64,000 nucleotides of DNA. It comes from Hoeflea_A sp040932035. Lineage in GTDB: Bacteria > Pseudomonadota > Alphaproteobacteria > Rhizobiales > Rhizobiaceae. Below, in pieces: positions 1-8,256 of the stretch. The stretch lies in contig NZ_JBFRBB010000003.1 of the NCBI RefSeq assembly GCF_040932035.1, forward strand, positions 434,001 through 498,000. The letters run 5' to 3'. The translations under genes were made by a program, and so were the position numbers. The notes under the pieces are model-generated. The model searched no databases. It was not told the DNA's origin and worked only from the letters and a program-made list of their open reading frames with translations. Position 1 is the first letter of the stretch. Every line of letters starts with the position of its first letter.

Positions 1-400
1 GCCCCATGAAGGTCTTGTAGTAGAAACCGGCCGCCAGGAAGCGTGAGAAGTTGTCGTTAATCGACATGGCGTCGAATTCGAGTGACGGCCAGCAGTTCTG
101 ACTGCGCGCGGTTAGCCCTTCAGATAATTCAACAACGGTGGCCTGTGTATTCGGTTCGGTCCGGCTGCCGGTATTGATCGTCACCAGTGCATTTGGATCA
201 TCTACGCCCATCGAGTAGATGCCGCGCGGCCGGTGATACTTGAAGCTGCGGCTCACAAGCGCGATCCCGTTGGCCAGCAGAGCCGAGGCGAGCGAATCCC
301 CGGTATAGCCGGTCAACTTTCTGCCGTTGAAGCTGAAGGAGAGCGGTTTGTTCCGGTTGATGCGGCCATAGGATTGCGTACGTGTCGGTCCACTAGCCAT
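1..400 (-). CDS. soxA: Sarcosine oxidase alpha subunit, N-terminal part (cut by window edge)
   Basis: Reads from an ATG at 400 leftwards off the window, so only about 133 N-terminal residues are visible. They contain the SoxA ferredoxin-like N-terminal region, with GRINRNKPLSFSFNG, SFKYHRPRGIYS and the GVDDPNALV stretch that precedes the NAD-binding domain. In heterotetrameric sarcosine oxidase the alpha subunit (about 1000 residues) binds NAD+ and tetrahydrofolate and turns the methyl group of sarcosine into methylene-THF. The start overlaps the end of soxD by 8 bases, the usual soxB-D-A order. A soxG gene would be expected further left. Family identity is secure; substrate (sarcosine or another N-methyl amino acid) is by family. 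Confidence 0.9.
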   Translation of the reverse strand, partial: MASGPTRTQSYGRINRNKPLSFSFNGRKLTGYTGDSLASALLANGIALVSRSFKYHRPRGIYSMGVDDPNALVTINTGSRTEPNTQATVVELSEGLTARSQNCWPSLEFDAMSINDNFSRFLAAGFYYKTFMG

Positions 401-689
401 ATTTCAGTTCTCCCAGCGATCGCTCTGCGTCAGGCGCGTCAGCTGCGAGTTGAACGGATACGATTTCGTGCGAAACCGTGTCGCGCTGAACCACGATCCA
501 CTGGTGGCATCCATCGGTGTGCTGCCAGAACTCGTAATGCAGTCCGCGAGGGTTGCGGCGCAGGAAAACGTAATCCGACCAGCGATCGATGCCGGTGTCA
601 TCAAGGGCAGGGCGGCTGCGCAGCGCATCGCCGCCATATTCAAACTCACGATGATCTCGCAGACCGCAACACGGGCACTCGATTCTCAT
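393..689 (-). CDS. soxD: Sarcosine oxidase delta subunit
   Basis: 98 residues beginning MRIECPCCGLRDHREF, the zinc-knuckle start typical of SoxD, with further family residues WSDYVFLRRNPRG and EFWQHTDGC. SoxD is the small zinc-binding subunit of heterotetrameric sarcosine oxidase and sits at the interface of the alpha and beta subunits. The open frame continues upstream into soxB, but the ATG at 689 is chosen because the protein then starts exactly at the conserved zinc motif and lies 13 bases after the soxB stop. It overlaps soxA by 8 bases, so the three genes are translationally coupled. Confidence 0.93.
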   Translation of the reverse strand: MRIECPCCGLRDHREFEYGGDALRSRPALDDTGIDRWSDYVFLRRNPRGLHYEFWQHTDGCHQWIVVQRDTVSHEIVSVQLAADAPDAERSLGELKYG

Positions 690-702
690 GGCGTGCTTCC
701 TG

Positions 703-1959
703 TCAGTGATGGCCCGGAACAGGACCGGTGCCGCTTTCGTTGATGGTTGCGCCCCGGCGGAACCGGTCAAGCGTGTAGCCGACACTCAGCGGGTGCGGTT
801 CGTCTTTCGCAATCGTGTGAGCGAGACACCAGCCCGCGCCCGGTGTCGCCTTGAAACCGCCGTAACACCAGCCCGCACTCATGTAGAAGCCGTCAACAGG
901 CATCTTGCAGATGATCGGGCTGCCATCCATGGTCATATCCATGATGCCGCCCCAGTGGCGCAGGATGCGCAACCGCGAAAGGCAGGGCATCAGCGCCTTG
1001 CCAATACCCAGAACGTGTTCAACCTTGGGCAGATTGCCGCGCTGGGCATAGGAATTGTACCCATCCAGACTGCCGCCAAGCACAAGTCCGCCCTTGTCCG
1101 ACTGGCTGATGTAGTAGAGCATGCCGAACGAGGCGATGACGCAATTCACCAACGGTTTGATCGGCTCGGTCACGAAGGCCTGCAAAAGATGGCTTTCGAT
1201 CGGCAGTTGGAAGCCGGCCTTTTCCGCAAGGACACCGGAGTTGCCTGCGACTGCCATTGCCACCTTGGGCGCACGGATGTTGCCGCGGGTTGTCTCGACG
1301 CCGGCAATTTTCAAGCCTTCCCGGATAAATCCCATTACCTCGCATTGCTGGATGATATCCACGCCCTGCCGATCGGCGGCACGGGCGTAGCCCCAGGCAA
1401 CTGCATCGTGGCGTGCAGTGCCGGCGCGCTGTTGCCAAACGCCGCCGAGGATCGGATAGCGGGCATTGCTCGACAAATCCAGATAGGGCGCTTTTTCCCG
1501 GATTTGTTCCGGTGTCAGAAAGCTCGCCTCGATCCCGTTCAACCGCATTGCATGGACGCGCTGACGACCTGCATCAACCTGCCCGTAGGAGTGCAGCAAT
1601 CCCATGTATCCGCGTTGCGAAAACATGGTGTTGTAGTTCAATTCCCGGCTGAGGTTTTCCCACAGTTTCAGAGAAAATTCGTAGAACTGTGTGTTTCCGT
1701 TTTCCATATAGTTGGAGCGGACGATCGTCGTGTTGCGGCCAACGTTGCCACCGCCAAGCCAGCCTTTCTCCAGCACCGCGACCCGCTTGATGCCATGCTC
1801 TTTCGCCAGATAATACGCGGTTGCAAGCCCATGCCCGCCGCCGCCAATGACGATGACGTCATATGTGGGCTGAGGGTCGGGATCGCGCCATGCCCGGCCC
1901 CATCCCCGGTTATTGCGGAGCGCTTTGGCGAAAACCTTGAAGCCTGAGTATTTGGTCAT
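703..1959 (-). CDS. soxB: Sarcosine oxidase beta subunit
   Basis: 418 residues, the normal size of SoxB. The N-terminal FAD-binding motif GGGGHGLATAYYLA is at about residue 38, and ARHDAVAWGYARAAD carries the histidine that in this family holds FMN covalently. The C-terminal GWCYGGFKATPGAG loop is typical. SoxB oxidises the methyl group of sarcosine (or dimethylglycine/related N-methyl substrates) to the imine. It is the first gene of soxBDA; an AAGGTGAG ribosome site precedes the ATG. It is transcribed divergently from the LysR gene at 2166, which is the likely regulator. The operon downstream of the shared transporter region suggests use of imported N-methyl compounds. Confidence 0.95.
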   Translation of the reverse strand: MTKYSGFKVFAKALRNNRGWGRAWRDPDPQPTYDVIVIGGGGHGLATAYYLAKEHGIKRVAVLEKGWLGGGNVGRNTTIVRSNYMENGNTQFYEFSLKLWENLSRELNYNTMFSQRGYMGLLHSYGQVDAGRQRVHAMRLNGIEASFLTPEQIREKAPYLDLSSNARYPILGGVWQQRAGTARHDAVAWGYARAADRQGVDIIQQCEVMGFIREGLKIAGVETTRGNIRAPKVAMAVAGNSGVLAEKAGFQLPIESHLLQAFVTEPIKPLVNCVIASFGMLYYISQSDKGGLVLGGSLDGYNSYAQRGNLPKVEHVLGIGKALMPCLSRLRILRHWGGIMDMTMDGSPIICKMPVDGFYMSAGWCYGGFKATPGAGWCLAHTIAKDEPHPLSVGYTLDRFRRGATINESGTGPVPGHH

Positions 1960-2073
1960 GGCGTGCTCACCTTTTCAGACCGGTTCCAAACCAACCCCGG
2001 CCTCAAGGCCATTTGTGCTTTGAGGATTGGATGGTTCTGTGAGTTTTTCTACGATGTGCCTTTCGGTCCGCTC

Positions 2074-2141
2074 GTTGAGAATAATCTCAACAGACTTGAA
2101 GAATGTTGAATTTGGCGGTATTCAGCAATTGAAATTATCTG
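2074..2141. promoter_or_regulatory. Divergent sox/LysR control region with palindrome and shared box
   Basis: Between soxB and the LysR gene. A palindrome TTGAGAATAATCTCAA (GTTGAGA/TCTCAAC arms at 2074-2091) and a box GCAATTGAAATTATCTG at 2125-2141 are present. Both recur with almost the same sequence upstream of the binding-protein operon at 8575-8614 (16 of 17 identical for the box). The position is that expected for LysR-type autoregulatory and activation sites; the binding protein is inferred, not shown. Confidence 0.6.
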
Positions 2142-2165
2142 AAAAGCGGGAGAGAAAAACTCAAG

Positions 2166-3074
2166 GTGAAACGCAAAAGCCGATATGGTCCCCTGCCTTC
2201 GATCAACGCACTTCGTTCGTTTGAGACAACGGCAAGGCTTGGCAGTGTGACAAAAGCCGCGGACGAGCTTTGCGTCACGCCCTCCGCCGTCAGTCATCAG
2301 ATTCGGAAGCTTGAAGAAATTTTTGGACGTCCGCTGATCGAGTTCGTTGACGGCAGAGCAAACCTGACTGAGTGGGGAACCTCATTGCTCCCCGGTTTGA
2401 CCGACGGATTCATGCGGATTCGCGGCGCCGTGAACCTGCTGCAGGATCAATCTGAAACTCAGACACTGACAATCGCGGCGCGACCGCTTTTCGCTTCCAA
2501 GTGGCTATCGCCCAGGCTCGACCGTTTTTGGGAAATGCACCCGGACATTGCCCTCAGGATGCGTTACCTGACGCAAAGGTTTGAGGCCTCGAACGATACG
2601 GCGGATGCCTCAATCGAATGGTATGCAGAACACCCGCGCGATGCGAACTGTGTGCAGTTGTTTCCTGCAGCCCTGGCACCGATTTGCAGCCCGAAATTGA
2701 ACGTCAACGCCAACATTGAAAGTCTGAGCGATGTCGTATTGCTCAGCGAAACGTTGCAGGACTACTGGCGAGACTGGTTTAATCAAATGAATGTACCGGA
2801 TTTCCAGCCCGGACACACAGCGGTTCTGGACGACGGTTCCATTCGCCTAAACGCCGCCATTGCAGGAAAGGGTGTCGATATGTCGGTACCCTGCTTCCTG
2901 GAACAGGAGTTTGCCGCCGAACTCCTCATCGAGCCTTTTCCGAACGCCAGACTGAAGGGGCATTACTACCTGATGCTTCCCGAATACCCGTCCGCCAAAG
3001 CCATCGCTTTCCAGGCCTGGATATTGGATGAGGTCGCCGACGATCCCATGGTGCGGTCGCAAGAGCCAGATTAG
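2166..3074 (+). CDS. LysR-family (GcvA-type) transcriptional regulator
   Basis: 302 residues with GTG start at 2166. The N-terminal winged helix-turn-helix (PSINALRSFETTARLGSV, then KAADELCVTPSAVSHQIRKL) is of the GcvA/AmpR-like subgroup, followed by a periplasmic-binding-fold effector domain. Divergent from soxB with a 206-base shared control region, the usual arrangement for a LysR protein activating the neighbouring operon. The same DNA motifs stand before the ABC transporter operon at 8.3 kb, so it may control both uptake and oxidation of a methylated amino acid. Effector unknown. The 3' end converges on the creatinase-like gene with only 23 bases between. Confidence 0.9.
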   Translation: MKRKSRYGPLPSINALRSFETTARLGSVTKAADELCVTPSAVSHQIRKLEEIFGRPLIEFVDGRANLTEWGTSLLPGLTDGFMRIRGAVNLLQDQSETQTLTIAARPLFASKWLSPRLDRFWEMHPDIALRMRYLTQRFEASNDTADASIEWYAEHPRDANCVQLFPAALAPICSPKLNVNANIESLSDVVLLSETLQDYWRDWFNQMNVPDFQPGHTAVLDDGSIRLNAAIAGKGVDMSVPCFLEQEFAAELLIEPFPNARLKGHYYLMLPEYPSAKAIAFQAWILDEVADDPMVRSQEPD

Positions 3075-3097
3075 ATTGGTGTCGCTTTCAGCCCTGT

Positions 3098-4255
3098 TCA
3101 GGCATTCAGTATGACATCATCCAAGGTCTTGGGATGGTCGGTAACCGGTTCCCAGCCTTCCTGCGTGACAATGAAACTGTCGCCGACCTGCGCGCGGAAG
3201 GTGTCGACCGAAACCGAACCATCCACGGCCAACACCATGCCGGGCTGCAGGATCGTTGTATCCCCGGTTACCAGTTGCGGCCTTTCAAGAAAGCTGAACC
3301 CCGTCGCACGTCCGCAACGAAACGGATATTCGTATCCCGCACCCTGAATGACCTCCGCATAGGCGGCATGGACACTTTCAGCAGTCACGCCGGGACGCAG
3401 CGCAGAAAGGGCCGCCTTTTGACTTTCTACCGCAACCTCATAGACCGCTGCCTGCGACTCGTCGGCGAGCTCGCCGATCCAGAACGTGCGATCGAAACCC
3501 AGCTTGAAGCGGTGGAAATTGGTCATGCCGCAAAAACACAGGAAAACAGGTTCACCGCGGCGCATGATACGGGTTGAGGCCCTGTGGTGGGTCTTGGTGA
3601 TTGTGTCGCCCGAGGCCATGATCTGCAGGAAATGGGTGTTCGGAGACATGTCGGCGTCTTCATAGTGCGCCGCAAGAAGTTCAGCCGCTTTGCGGGTTCC
3701 AGCCTGTGACGTTGCTATCGCCACCTCGTATTCCGGCACACCATCGGCGATAGCGGAGCGACCGGCAGCCATCATTGCATTGGCCACCTGGCCGGCGTGC
3801 CGCGCAAGCTGCAGTTCTTCATCGGATTTGATCATGCGCATATCGGCCAGGATCGGGGTCGCGCTTGTCAGCTTTTCAGCTCCCACCAGTTTGTTCACAT
3901 AGGCGCGGACCACAGGTGGCATGTGGTCCGGCTCAATGGCGATGCGCCTTGCGCCCCTGACAGCGCCAGGAAGCTGCTCGCGCCATTCACTGCCCATGCC
4001 ATCATTCCAGGCTGCTATGCGGTCGACGCGCGCCGCCGCCTGCGCGGTATTCAGATCTATTGTCGGGGTGATGAGCAGGCTGTCGCCGTCGTTCGCAACC
4101 ACGAGGATCGTCGGGCGCCCGAATTCCATATGCAGATAGTCGTAGTAGCCGGTCAGGTAATAGACGTTGTCGTCATCGGTGATCAGCGCCACATCAATCC
4201 CGGCATCGGCAAGACGCCGTCGAAAGGACTGCATCCGGGACGAGAACATGGTCAT
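3098..4255 (-). CDS. Creatinase-like protein of the M24 (pita-bread) family
   Basis: About 385 residues with the two-domain creatinase/prolidase architecture. The N-domain has FGRPTILVV, as in creatinase, and the C-domain starts around residue 160. The five metal ligands of aminopeptidase P are absent: the D-x10-D pair is replaced by Cys and Gly (CFCGM...GFDRTF), the ligand His by Arg (GRATGF), and the two Glu by Asp and Gln (LAVDG, RAQVGD). This is the pattern of metal-free creatinase, and the catalytic-His position (KTHHRAST) is kept. The start at 4255 is preferred over the ATG six bases upstream because AAGGAGGA abuts that one. Next to a sarcosine oxidase operon, a C-N hydrolase releasing sarcosine or a related product is attractive. 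The alternative is an EutD/DoeA-like ectoine hydrolase role. Confidence 0.75.
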   Translation of the reverse strand: MTMFSSRMQSFRRRLADAGIDVALITDDDNVYYLTGYYDYLHMEFGRPTILVVANDGDSLLITPTIDLNTAQAAARVDRIAAWNDGMGSEWREQLPGAVRGARRIAIEPDHMPPVVRAYVNKLVGAEKLTSATPILADMRMIKSDEELQLARHAGQVANAMMAAGRSAIADGVPEYEVAIATSQAGTRKAAELLAAHYEDADMSPNTHFLQIMASGDTITKTHHRASTRIMRRGEPVFLCFCGMTNFHRFKLGFDRTFWIGELADESQAAVYEVAVESQKAALSALRPGVTAESVHAAYAEVIQGAGYEYPFRCGRATGFSFLERPQLVTGDTTILQPGMVLAVDGSVSVDTFRAQVGDSFIVTQEGWEPVTDHPKTLDDVILNA

Positions 4256-4296
4256 CTGCATTCCTCCTTGTGTATGGCGGCCGATCCCGGGCGTCG

Positions 4297-5091
4297 CTAG
4301 GTTTGCGGCAAAAGGGCGTTTCCGGGTTTGGTAAAGATCTGTCCAAATCCTTTCAGCTCGTCCTTGATACCGGCCCGGCGCAGGCAGCTCCAGAACTGAG
4401 CCTGGTTGGAAGTAATGACAGGTTTGCCGGTCGCCTGCTCAATCTCATCGGCAACTTCGAGCGCGCGAATGCCGCCGCAGCTCAGAAAGATCGCATCGGC
4501 CTCCGGCTGGTCAATTCCTATCGCGAATGTCTTCCAGAACTCCGGTGTGACCTGTCCCATCTCGGTTCCGGTGTTCAGGTTGAGTCCCTGAATATCCAGG
4601 ATTTCAAATCCCTTTTTCAGCAGGTATTCGGCTTCGGCGGTATTGACTTCGTCAAGATAGGGCGTTCCCACAACGAGTTTTTTTGCCCCCAGTTCGTTCA
4701 GCGCATCAAGCACGCCCTGGACAAGGCACATAGGCTGGGCCCAGGGAGCGCCTTTCTTGATCTCGGACATTACCCGGTCCTCGCCGATCACGATGGACCC
4801 GCTCGTGCAACTATAGCTGATTACGTCCGGCTTGAGATCCGGCTGTATGCGGGATGCAGCATCCGCCATATGCTCTATGTGACGCGACAGTGTTTCGTTT
4901 GTCGTGTAATCCTCCGTCTTCAGCCGGGTGATATGCACCGCGACACCTTCGGGAACCATGTCGAAAAAGTCCGCCTCTCCGGCCAGATCCGTCGACATGA
5001 GGATAAAGCCCAGACGCGCACGATGATGCCGGCCCTTATCCAGGACGGGCTCCCAATGATTTGATGAAACCGTATCGCCTGATTTGAACAT
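4297..5091 (-). CDS. Asp/Glu racemase superfamily enzyme, EutA/maleate isomerase-like
   Basis: 264 residues. Two catalytic-cysteine motifs typical of the superfamily (maleate cis-trans isomerase, Asp/Glu/hydantoin racemase, arylmalonate decarboxylase) are visible: SYSCTSGS near residue 95 and LSCGGIR near residue 207. In ehu-eut ectoine operons, the gene directly after the ABC ATPase is eutA, a maleate-isomerase-like protein of this type, and the position here (ATPase, then this gene, then an M24 protein) is the same. The actual reaction cannot be told from sequence. Same-strand operon, 35-41 bases from the M24 gene and 106 bases from the ATPase. Confidence 0.8.
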   Translation of the reverse strand: MFKSGDTVSSNHWEPVLDKGRHHRARLGFILMSTDLAGEADFFDMVPEGVAVHITRLKTEDYTTNETLSRHIEHMADAASRIQPDLKPDVISYSCTSGSIVIGEDRVMSEIKKGAPWAQPMCLVQGVLDALNELGAKKLVVGTPYLDEVNTAEAEYLLKKGFEILDIQGLNLNTGTEMGQVTPEFWKTFAIGIDQPEADAIFLSCGGIRALEVADEIEQATGKPVITSNQAQFWSCLRRAGIKDELKGFGQIFTKPGNALLPQT

Positions 5092-5197
5092 TGGATCGCT
5101 TCCTTTCCCGGGGATTTGGTTTACCTGTTGCGGCTTGTTGCCGATTGCTGACTGATCTGATCTATCTGCCTATCCGCTTGTAAACATTGCGAATCCG

Positions 5198-6019
5198 TCA
5201 CACGGCCTCACGCACCGCGCTCAAAAACTGCCGGGTCCGTTCTTTTTGCGGGTTGCCGAACAGTTCCGCCGGCGGCCCCTGTTCCTCGATCTTGCCTCCG
5301 AAGAAGAAGCATACGCGGTCGGAGATGTCGCGCGCAAAGCCCATCTGGTGGGTGACCATGAGCATGGTCAGGTTGTGCTCGCTCACGAGCTTGCGGATAA
5401 CGTTTGTCACTTCGCCGATCACCTCAGGATCCAGTGCGGATGTCACCTCGTCAAAGAGCATGACCTTGGGCCGCATGGCGAGCGCCCTTGCAATTGCCAC
5501 GCGCTGCTGCTGGCCGCCGGACAGACGCGAGGGATGCTGATCCTTCTTTTCGATCATACCGACCATTTCAAGAAGTTCTTCGGAACGGTCGCGCGCTTCG
5601 GCTTTCGAAAGGCCAAGCACCTGTACTGGGCCCTCCATGCAGTTTTCCAGCGCCGTCATGTGCGGGAAGAGATTGAAGTGCTGAAAGCACATGCCGATGT
5701 CGGCGCGCCGCTTGCGCAGATGGCGCTGGTTTGCCGGCACCAAATCTCCGTTTCGCGGCATGTGGGTCAATGGCTTGCCGTCGACATATATGCATCCGCC
5801 ATTGATCTGCTCTAGCGTCATCAGCATGCGCAGTACCGTTGTCTTGCCGGAACCGGAAGGCCCGATGATGGAAACCATCTCGCCCGGTGCGACATCGAGG
5901 TCCAGGTCGTCCAGCACGACCAGCGGTCCATATGCTTTGTGTACCTGGCGGAAGCTGACCATCGGCATGTCGTTGCCGGCCAGTTCAAGCGGAAAACCGG
6001 TTACATCCTGCATATTCAT
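5198..6019 (-). CDS. Polar amino acid/ectoine-type ABC transporter ATP-binding protein
   Basis: 273 residues with Walker A GPSGSGKT, signature LSGGQQQR, Walker B MLFDEVTSALDPE and the switch His in MVTHQMGF, the layout of GlnQ/HisP/EhuA proteins. The frame stays open far upstream, but ATG at 6019 overlaps the permease stop as ATGA, which fixes the start. It energises the two permeases encoded immediately upstream. In the cytoplasm, peripheral to the inner membrane. Confidence 0.93.
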   Translation of the reverse strand: MNMQDVTGFPLELAGNDMPMVSFRQVHKAYGPLVVLDDLDLDVAPGEMVSIIGPSGSGKTTVLRMLMTLEQINGGCIYVDGKPLTHMPRNGDLVPANQRHLRKRRADIGMCFQHFNLFPHMTALENCMEGPVQVLGLSKAEARDRSEELLEMVGMIEKKDQHPSRLSGGQQQRVAIARALAMRPKVMLFDEVTSALDPEVIGEVTNVIRKLVSEHNLTMLMVTHQMGFARDISDRVCFFFGGKIEEQGPPAELFGNPQKERTRQFLSAVREAV

Positions 6020-6681
6020 AGCCCCAGTTTGCGGCGGACATAACCTTCGAACAACCGGATCAGGCCGGCCGCAGGAAGCGAGATCGCCAGAAAGATAACA
6101 CCCACCATCGTATAGGGTTCGAGAAAGCGGTAGTGCTCCGATCCGATGGCATTTGCGGTGTGGATCAACTCGGCAACGCCAATCACCGAAAGCATCGGTG
6201 TGTCCTTGAAGATGCCGACAAGATAGTTGCCCATGCCTGCCAGCGCGGGGGGAATGGCCTGCGGGATGATGACACGCCGGTACTTTTGCAGCGTTGTCAT
6301 GTTCAGCGCTGTTGCGGCCTCCCACTGGCCTTTCGGGACGCTTTCGATACCGCCGCGATAGACTTCGGAGAGATAGCAGGCATAGTGCAGGCCTATGGCA
6401 ATCATGCCGGACGTCCAGGGGCTGAGCCGGACGCCGATCTGCGGACCCACATAGAAGACGAAGAAGATCTGCAGGATCAGCGGCGTGGAGCGAATGAACT
6501 CCACAAATTCACGCACAGCGAATGTTAGCGGTCGGTAGGGGCTGCGCTGCGCGAGCGCCAGGGCAAGGCCCAGTACAACAGCGATCGCATATCCGGCCCC
6601 AGCGGCGATAAGGGTGTTGCCGGTGGCCTGGATCAGGCGTGGTGTAATTTCCCAGGCAAATTCCCATCTCCATTGGAACAC
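6016..6681 (-). CDS. Polar amino acid/ectoine-type ABC permease (EhuD-like)
   Basis: 221 residues, the usual length for HisMQ-type permeases, with about five membrane segments and the conserved EAA loop around GGIESVPKGQWEAATALNM, followed by YRRVIIPQAIPPALAGMGN. It pairs with the adjacent permease in an inner-membrane heterodimer. ATGA overlap with the ATPase gene downstream; 3 bases separate it from the upstream permease. Substrate class (polar amino acid, betaine-like or ectoine) is inferred from operon resemblance to ehuBCDA. Confidence 0.92.
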   Translation of the reverse strand: MFQWRWEFAWEITPRLIQATGNTLIAAGAGYAIAVVLGLALALAQRSPYRPLTFAVREFVEFIRSTPLILQIFFVFYVGPQIGVRLSPWTSGMIAIGLHYACYLSEVYRGGIESVPKGQWEAATALNMTTLQKYRRVIIPQAIPPALAGMGNYLVGIFKDTPMLSVIGVAELIHTANAIGSEHYRFLEPYTMVGVIFLAISLPAAGLIRLFEGYVRRKLGL

Positions 6682-6684
6682 CGA

Positions 6685-7350
6685 TCAGGTCCTCCCAAGC
6701 TTGCGCGCCATGAATCGCTCCAGCCAGCGCATGAACGGGGTCACCAGAAAGCGGGCAAGAATGTAATAGATCACAAGCGCGGCCCCGAAGGCCTGAGCCG
6801 ACAGGAAGGTCGACGCGTTGATCTGCCTCGCCTCGAACATCAGGTCGGCAACAGAGATGAGAGAAACAAGGGCGGTGCCCTTCAGAAGTTCGATCATCAG
6901 GTTGCCCCAGGGCGGCAGCATGTTGACCAGCGCCTGCGGCAGGATAATCCGCCACATACGCTTCGCGGGGCTCATGTTGATTGCCAGCGCGGCCTCCCAC
7001 TGACCCTTTGGCACGGAGAGGATGCCGCCGCGCACGAGTTCCGCTCCGTAGGCGCCGATATTCATGCCGACCGCCACATATCCGGCGGTGAATTTCTCGA
7101 TGGATAACCCGAAAAGCGGCAGGACAAAGAAGATCCAGTAGAGCTGGACCACAAGTGACGTGCCCCGGAAGATCTCGATATATGTTATTGCCGCACCACG
7201 CAGGAGTGGGTTTTGCGAAAGCTTCATCAAGCCCATGCACAGTGAGACGGCGATACCCAGAGCTGCCGCGAGAAAGAACTGGGCCATCGTGACGGCAGTC
7301 CCCGACAGCAGTCGTGGCCAGTACTGGACGACGAAATCGAAAATGCTCAT
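6685..7350 (-). CDS. Polar amino acid/ectoine-type ABC permease (EhuC-like)
   Basis: 221 residues from the preferred ATG at 7350, which has an AGGTGAG ribosome site. The open frame could extend to 7398, but that would add a poorly conserved hydrophilic tail inside the hairpin region. It has the HisMQ family signature RGGILSVPKGQWEAALAINM and IILPQALVNMLPPWGN. Inner-membrane partner of the permease encoded next. Confidence 0.92.
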   Translation of the reverse strand: MSIFDFVVQYWPRLLSGTAVTMAQFFLAAALGIAVSLCMGLMKLSQNPLLRGAAITYIEIFRGTSLVVQLYWIFFVLPLFGLSIEKFTAGYVAVGMNIGAYGAELVRGGILSVPKGQWEAALAINMSPAKRMWRIILPQALVNMLPPWGNLMIELLKGTALVSLISVADLMFEARQINASTFLSAQAFGAALVIYYILARFLVTPFMRWLERFMARKLGRT

Positions 7351-7384
7351 CGGCTCACCTAGCGGTAACTCGCGAGACGAAAGC

Positions 7385-7405
7385 GGCGGGCTGGTCAAGC
7401 CCGCC
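7385..7405. terminator. Stem-loop between binding-protein and permease genes
   Basis: Perfect 8-bp inverted repeat GGCGGGCT/AGCCCGCC with a 5-base loop, lying just after the binding-protein stop and before the permease start on the minus strand. No T-run follows, so it is more likely an mRNA-stabilising or partial-attenuation hairpin giving excess binding protein than a full terminator. Confidence 0.55.
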
Positions 7406-7416
7406 GTCCAGCGTCT

Positions 7417-8256
7417 TTAACGGTTCGCGCAGACCCATTCAGCGGTTTTGTCACCAGGAAGATTGCCACTGGAATACCCGTATGGCGTAACTTTCTGCAT
7501 CATTTCGTCGGAGCCGATATAGTCCGCAAGAGCCTTGTTGAACTCCTCCATGAAGTCGGCATCATCGAAACGGAAACCGATGCCGACCCAATTCTGCGTC
7601 CATTCCGGAAGGGCACCGGGATCGGTCACGTCCACCGCCCCATCAGCCTTGGCGAGGTGACTTGCCTCGAAATATGTCAAGCCACCGGCATCTGCCCGGC
7701 CCGCCTTGACCGCAGCCAGTATCTCGGTCGGTCCGGGGACCTGCATGATGCGTTCGTCCGTAAGCCCTTCCTTTTTGGCGGCCTCGACGGTGTTGTATCC
7801 CGCACCGGTGACGAGCATTGCATCGGCGCCCAGGATGTCCTGATAGGTCTGGATGCCCTTTGGGTTTCCGGTCGGAACGATGAATGCATCGCCCGCCTGC
7901 GCTATCGGCTCGGAAAACGCGATGTTCTGGCACCGGCTATCGAGGATATAGAGGCCGCCTGTGATCAGGTCATAGCGGTTCGCCTGAAGCCCCGGGATCA
8001 GCCCGCCCCAATCGGTCACCGTCGTTTCGACGTTTTCGTGGCCCATGGATTTGAGAATACCGAGCGCGATCTCGTTCACAAAGCCCTTAGCCGTGCCATT
8101 GTCGTCCGGATATCCCCAGATCGGAATGTTGGAGAATCCGATCCGGATAGGTTCTCCCGCCTCGATGCGGTCCGTGAGAGAGCCAGCGAAAACCACGGCG
8201 GAACTCGCCACCACGGCGAAACAAGTTGCAGTTAGGCATTTCATGAGTCTGAACAT
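7417..8256 (-). CDS. Family 3 solute-binding protein of the EhuB-like transporter
   Basis: 279 residues with a clear Sec signal peptide (hydrophobic run LTATCFAVVASSAVVFAGS, cleavage near residue 25). Family 3 features are PIRIGFSN, GFVNEIALGILKSMG and LIPGLQANRYDLITGGLYI. Two cysteines (DSRCQN and the C-terminal WVCANR) may form a disulfide. It resembles EhuB, the ectoine/hydroxyectoine receptor, more than amino-acid receptors, but ligand residues were not checked. GGGAGG ribosome site before ATG 8256. First gene of the six-gene minus-strand operon ending at the M24 gene. Confidence 0.85.
   Translation of the reverse strand: MFRLMKCLTATCFAVVASSAVVFAGSLTDRIEAGEPIRIGFSNIPIWGYPDDNGTAKGFVNEIALGILKSMGHENVETTVTDWGGLIPGLQANRYDLITGGLYILDSRCQNIAFSEPIAQAGDAFIVPTGNPKGIQTYQDILGADAMLVTGAGYNTVEAAKKEGLTDERIMQVPGPTEILAAVKAGRADAGGLTYFEASHLAKADGAVDVTDPGALPEWTQNWVGIGFRFDDADFMEEFNKALADYIGSDEMMQKVTPYGYSSGNLPGDKTAEWVCANR

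Noticed and set aside
688..1947. 419-codon plus-strand frame across soxB
   Set aside because: Antisense shadow of soxB, which has complete family motifs; a high-GC codon-position effect.
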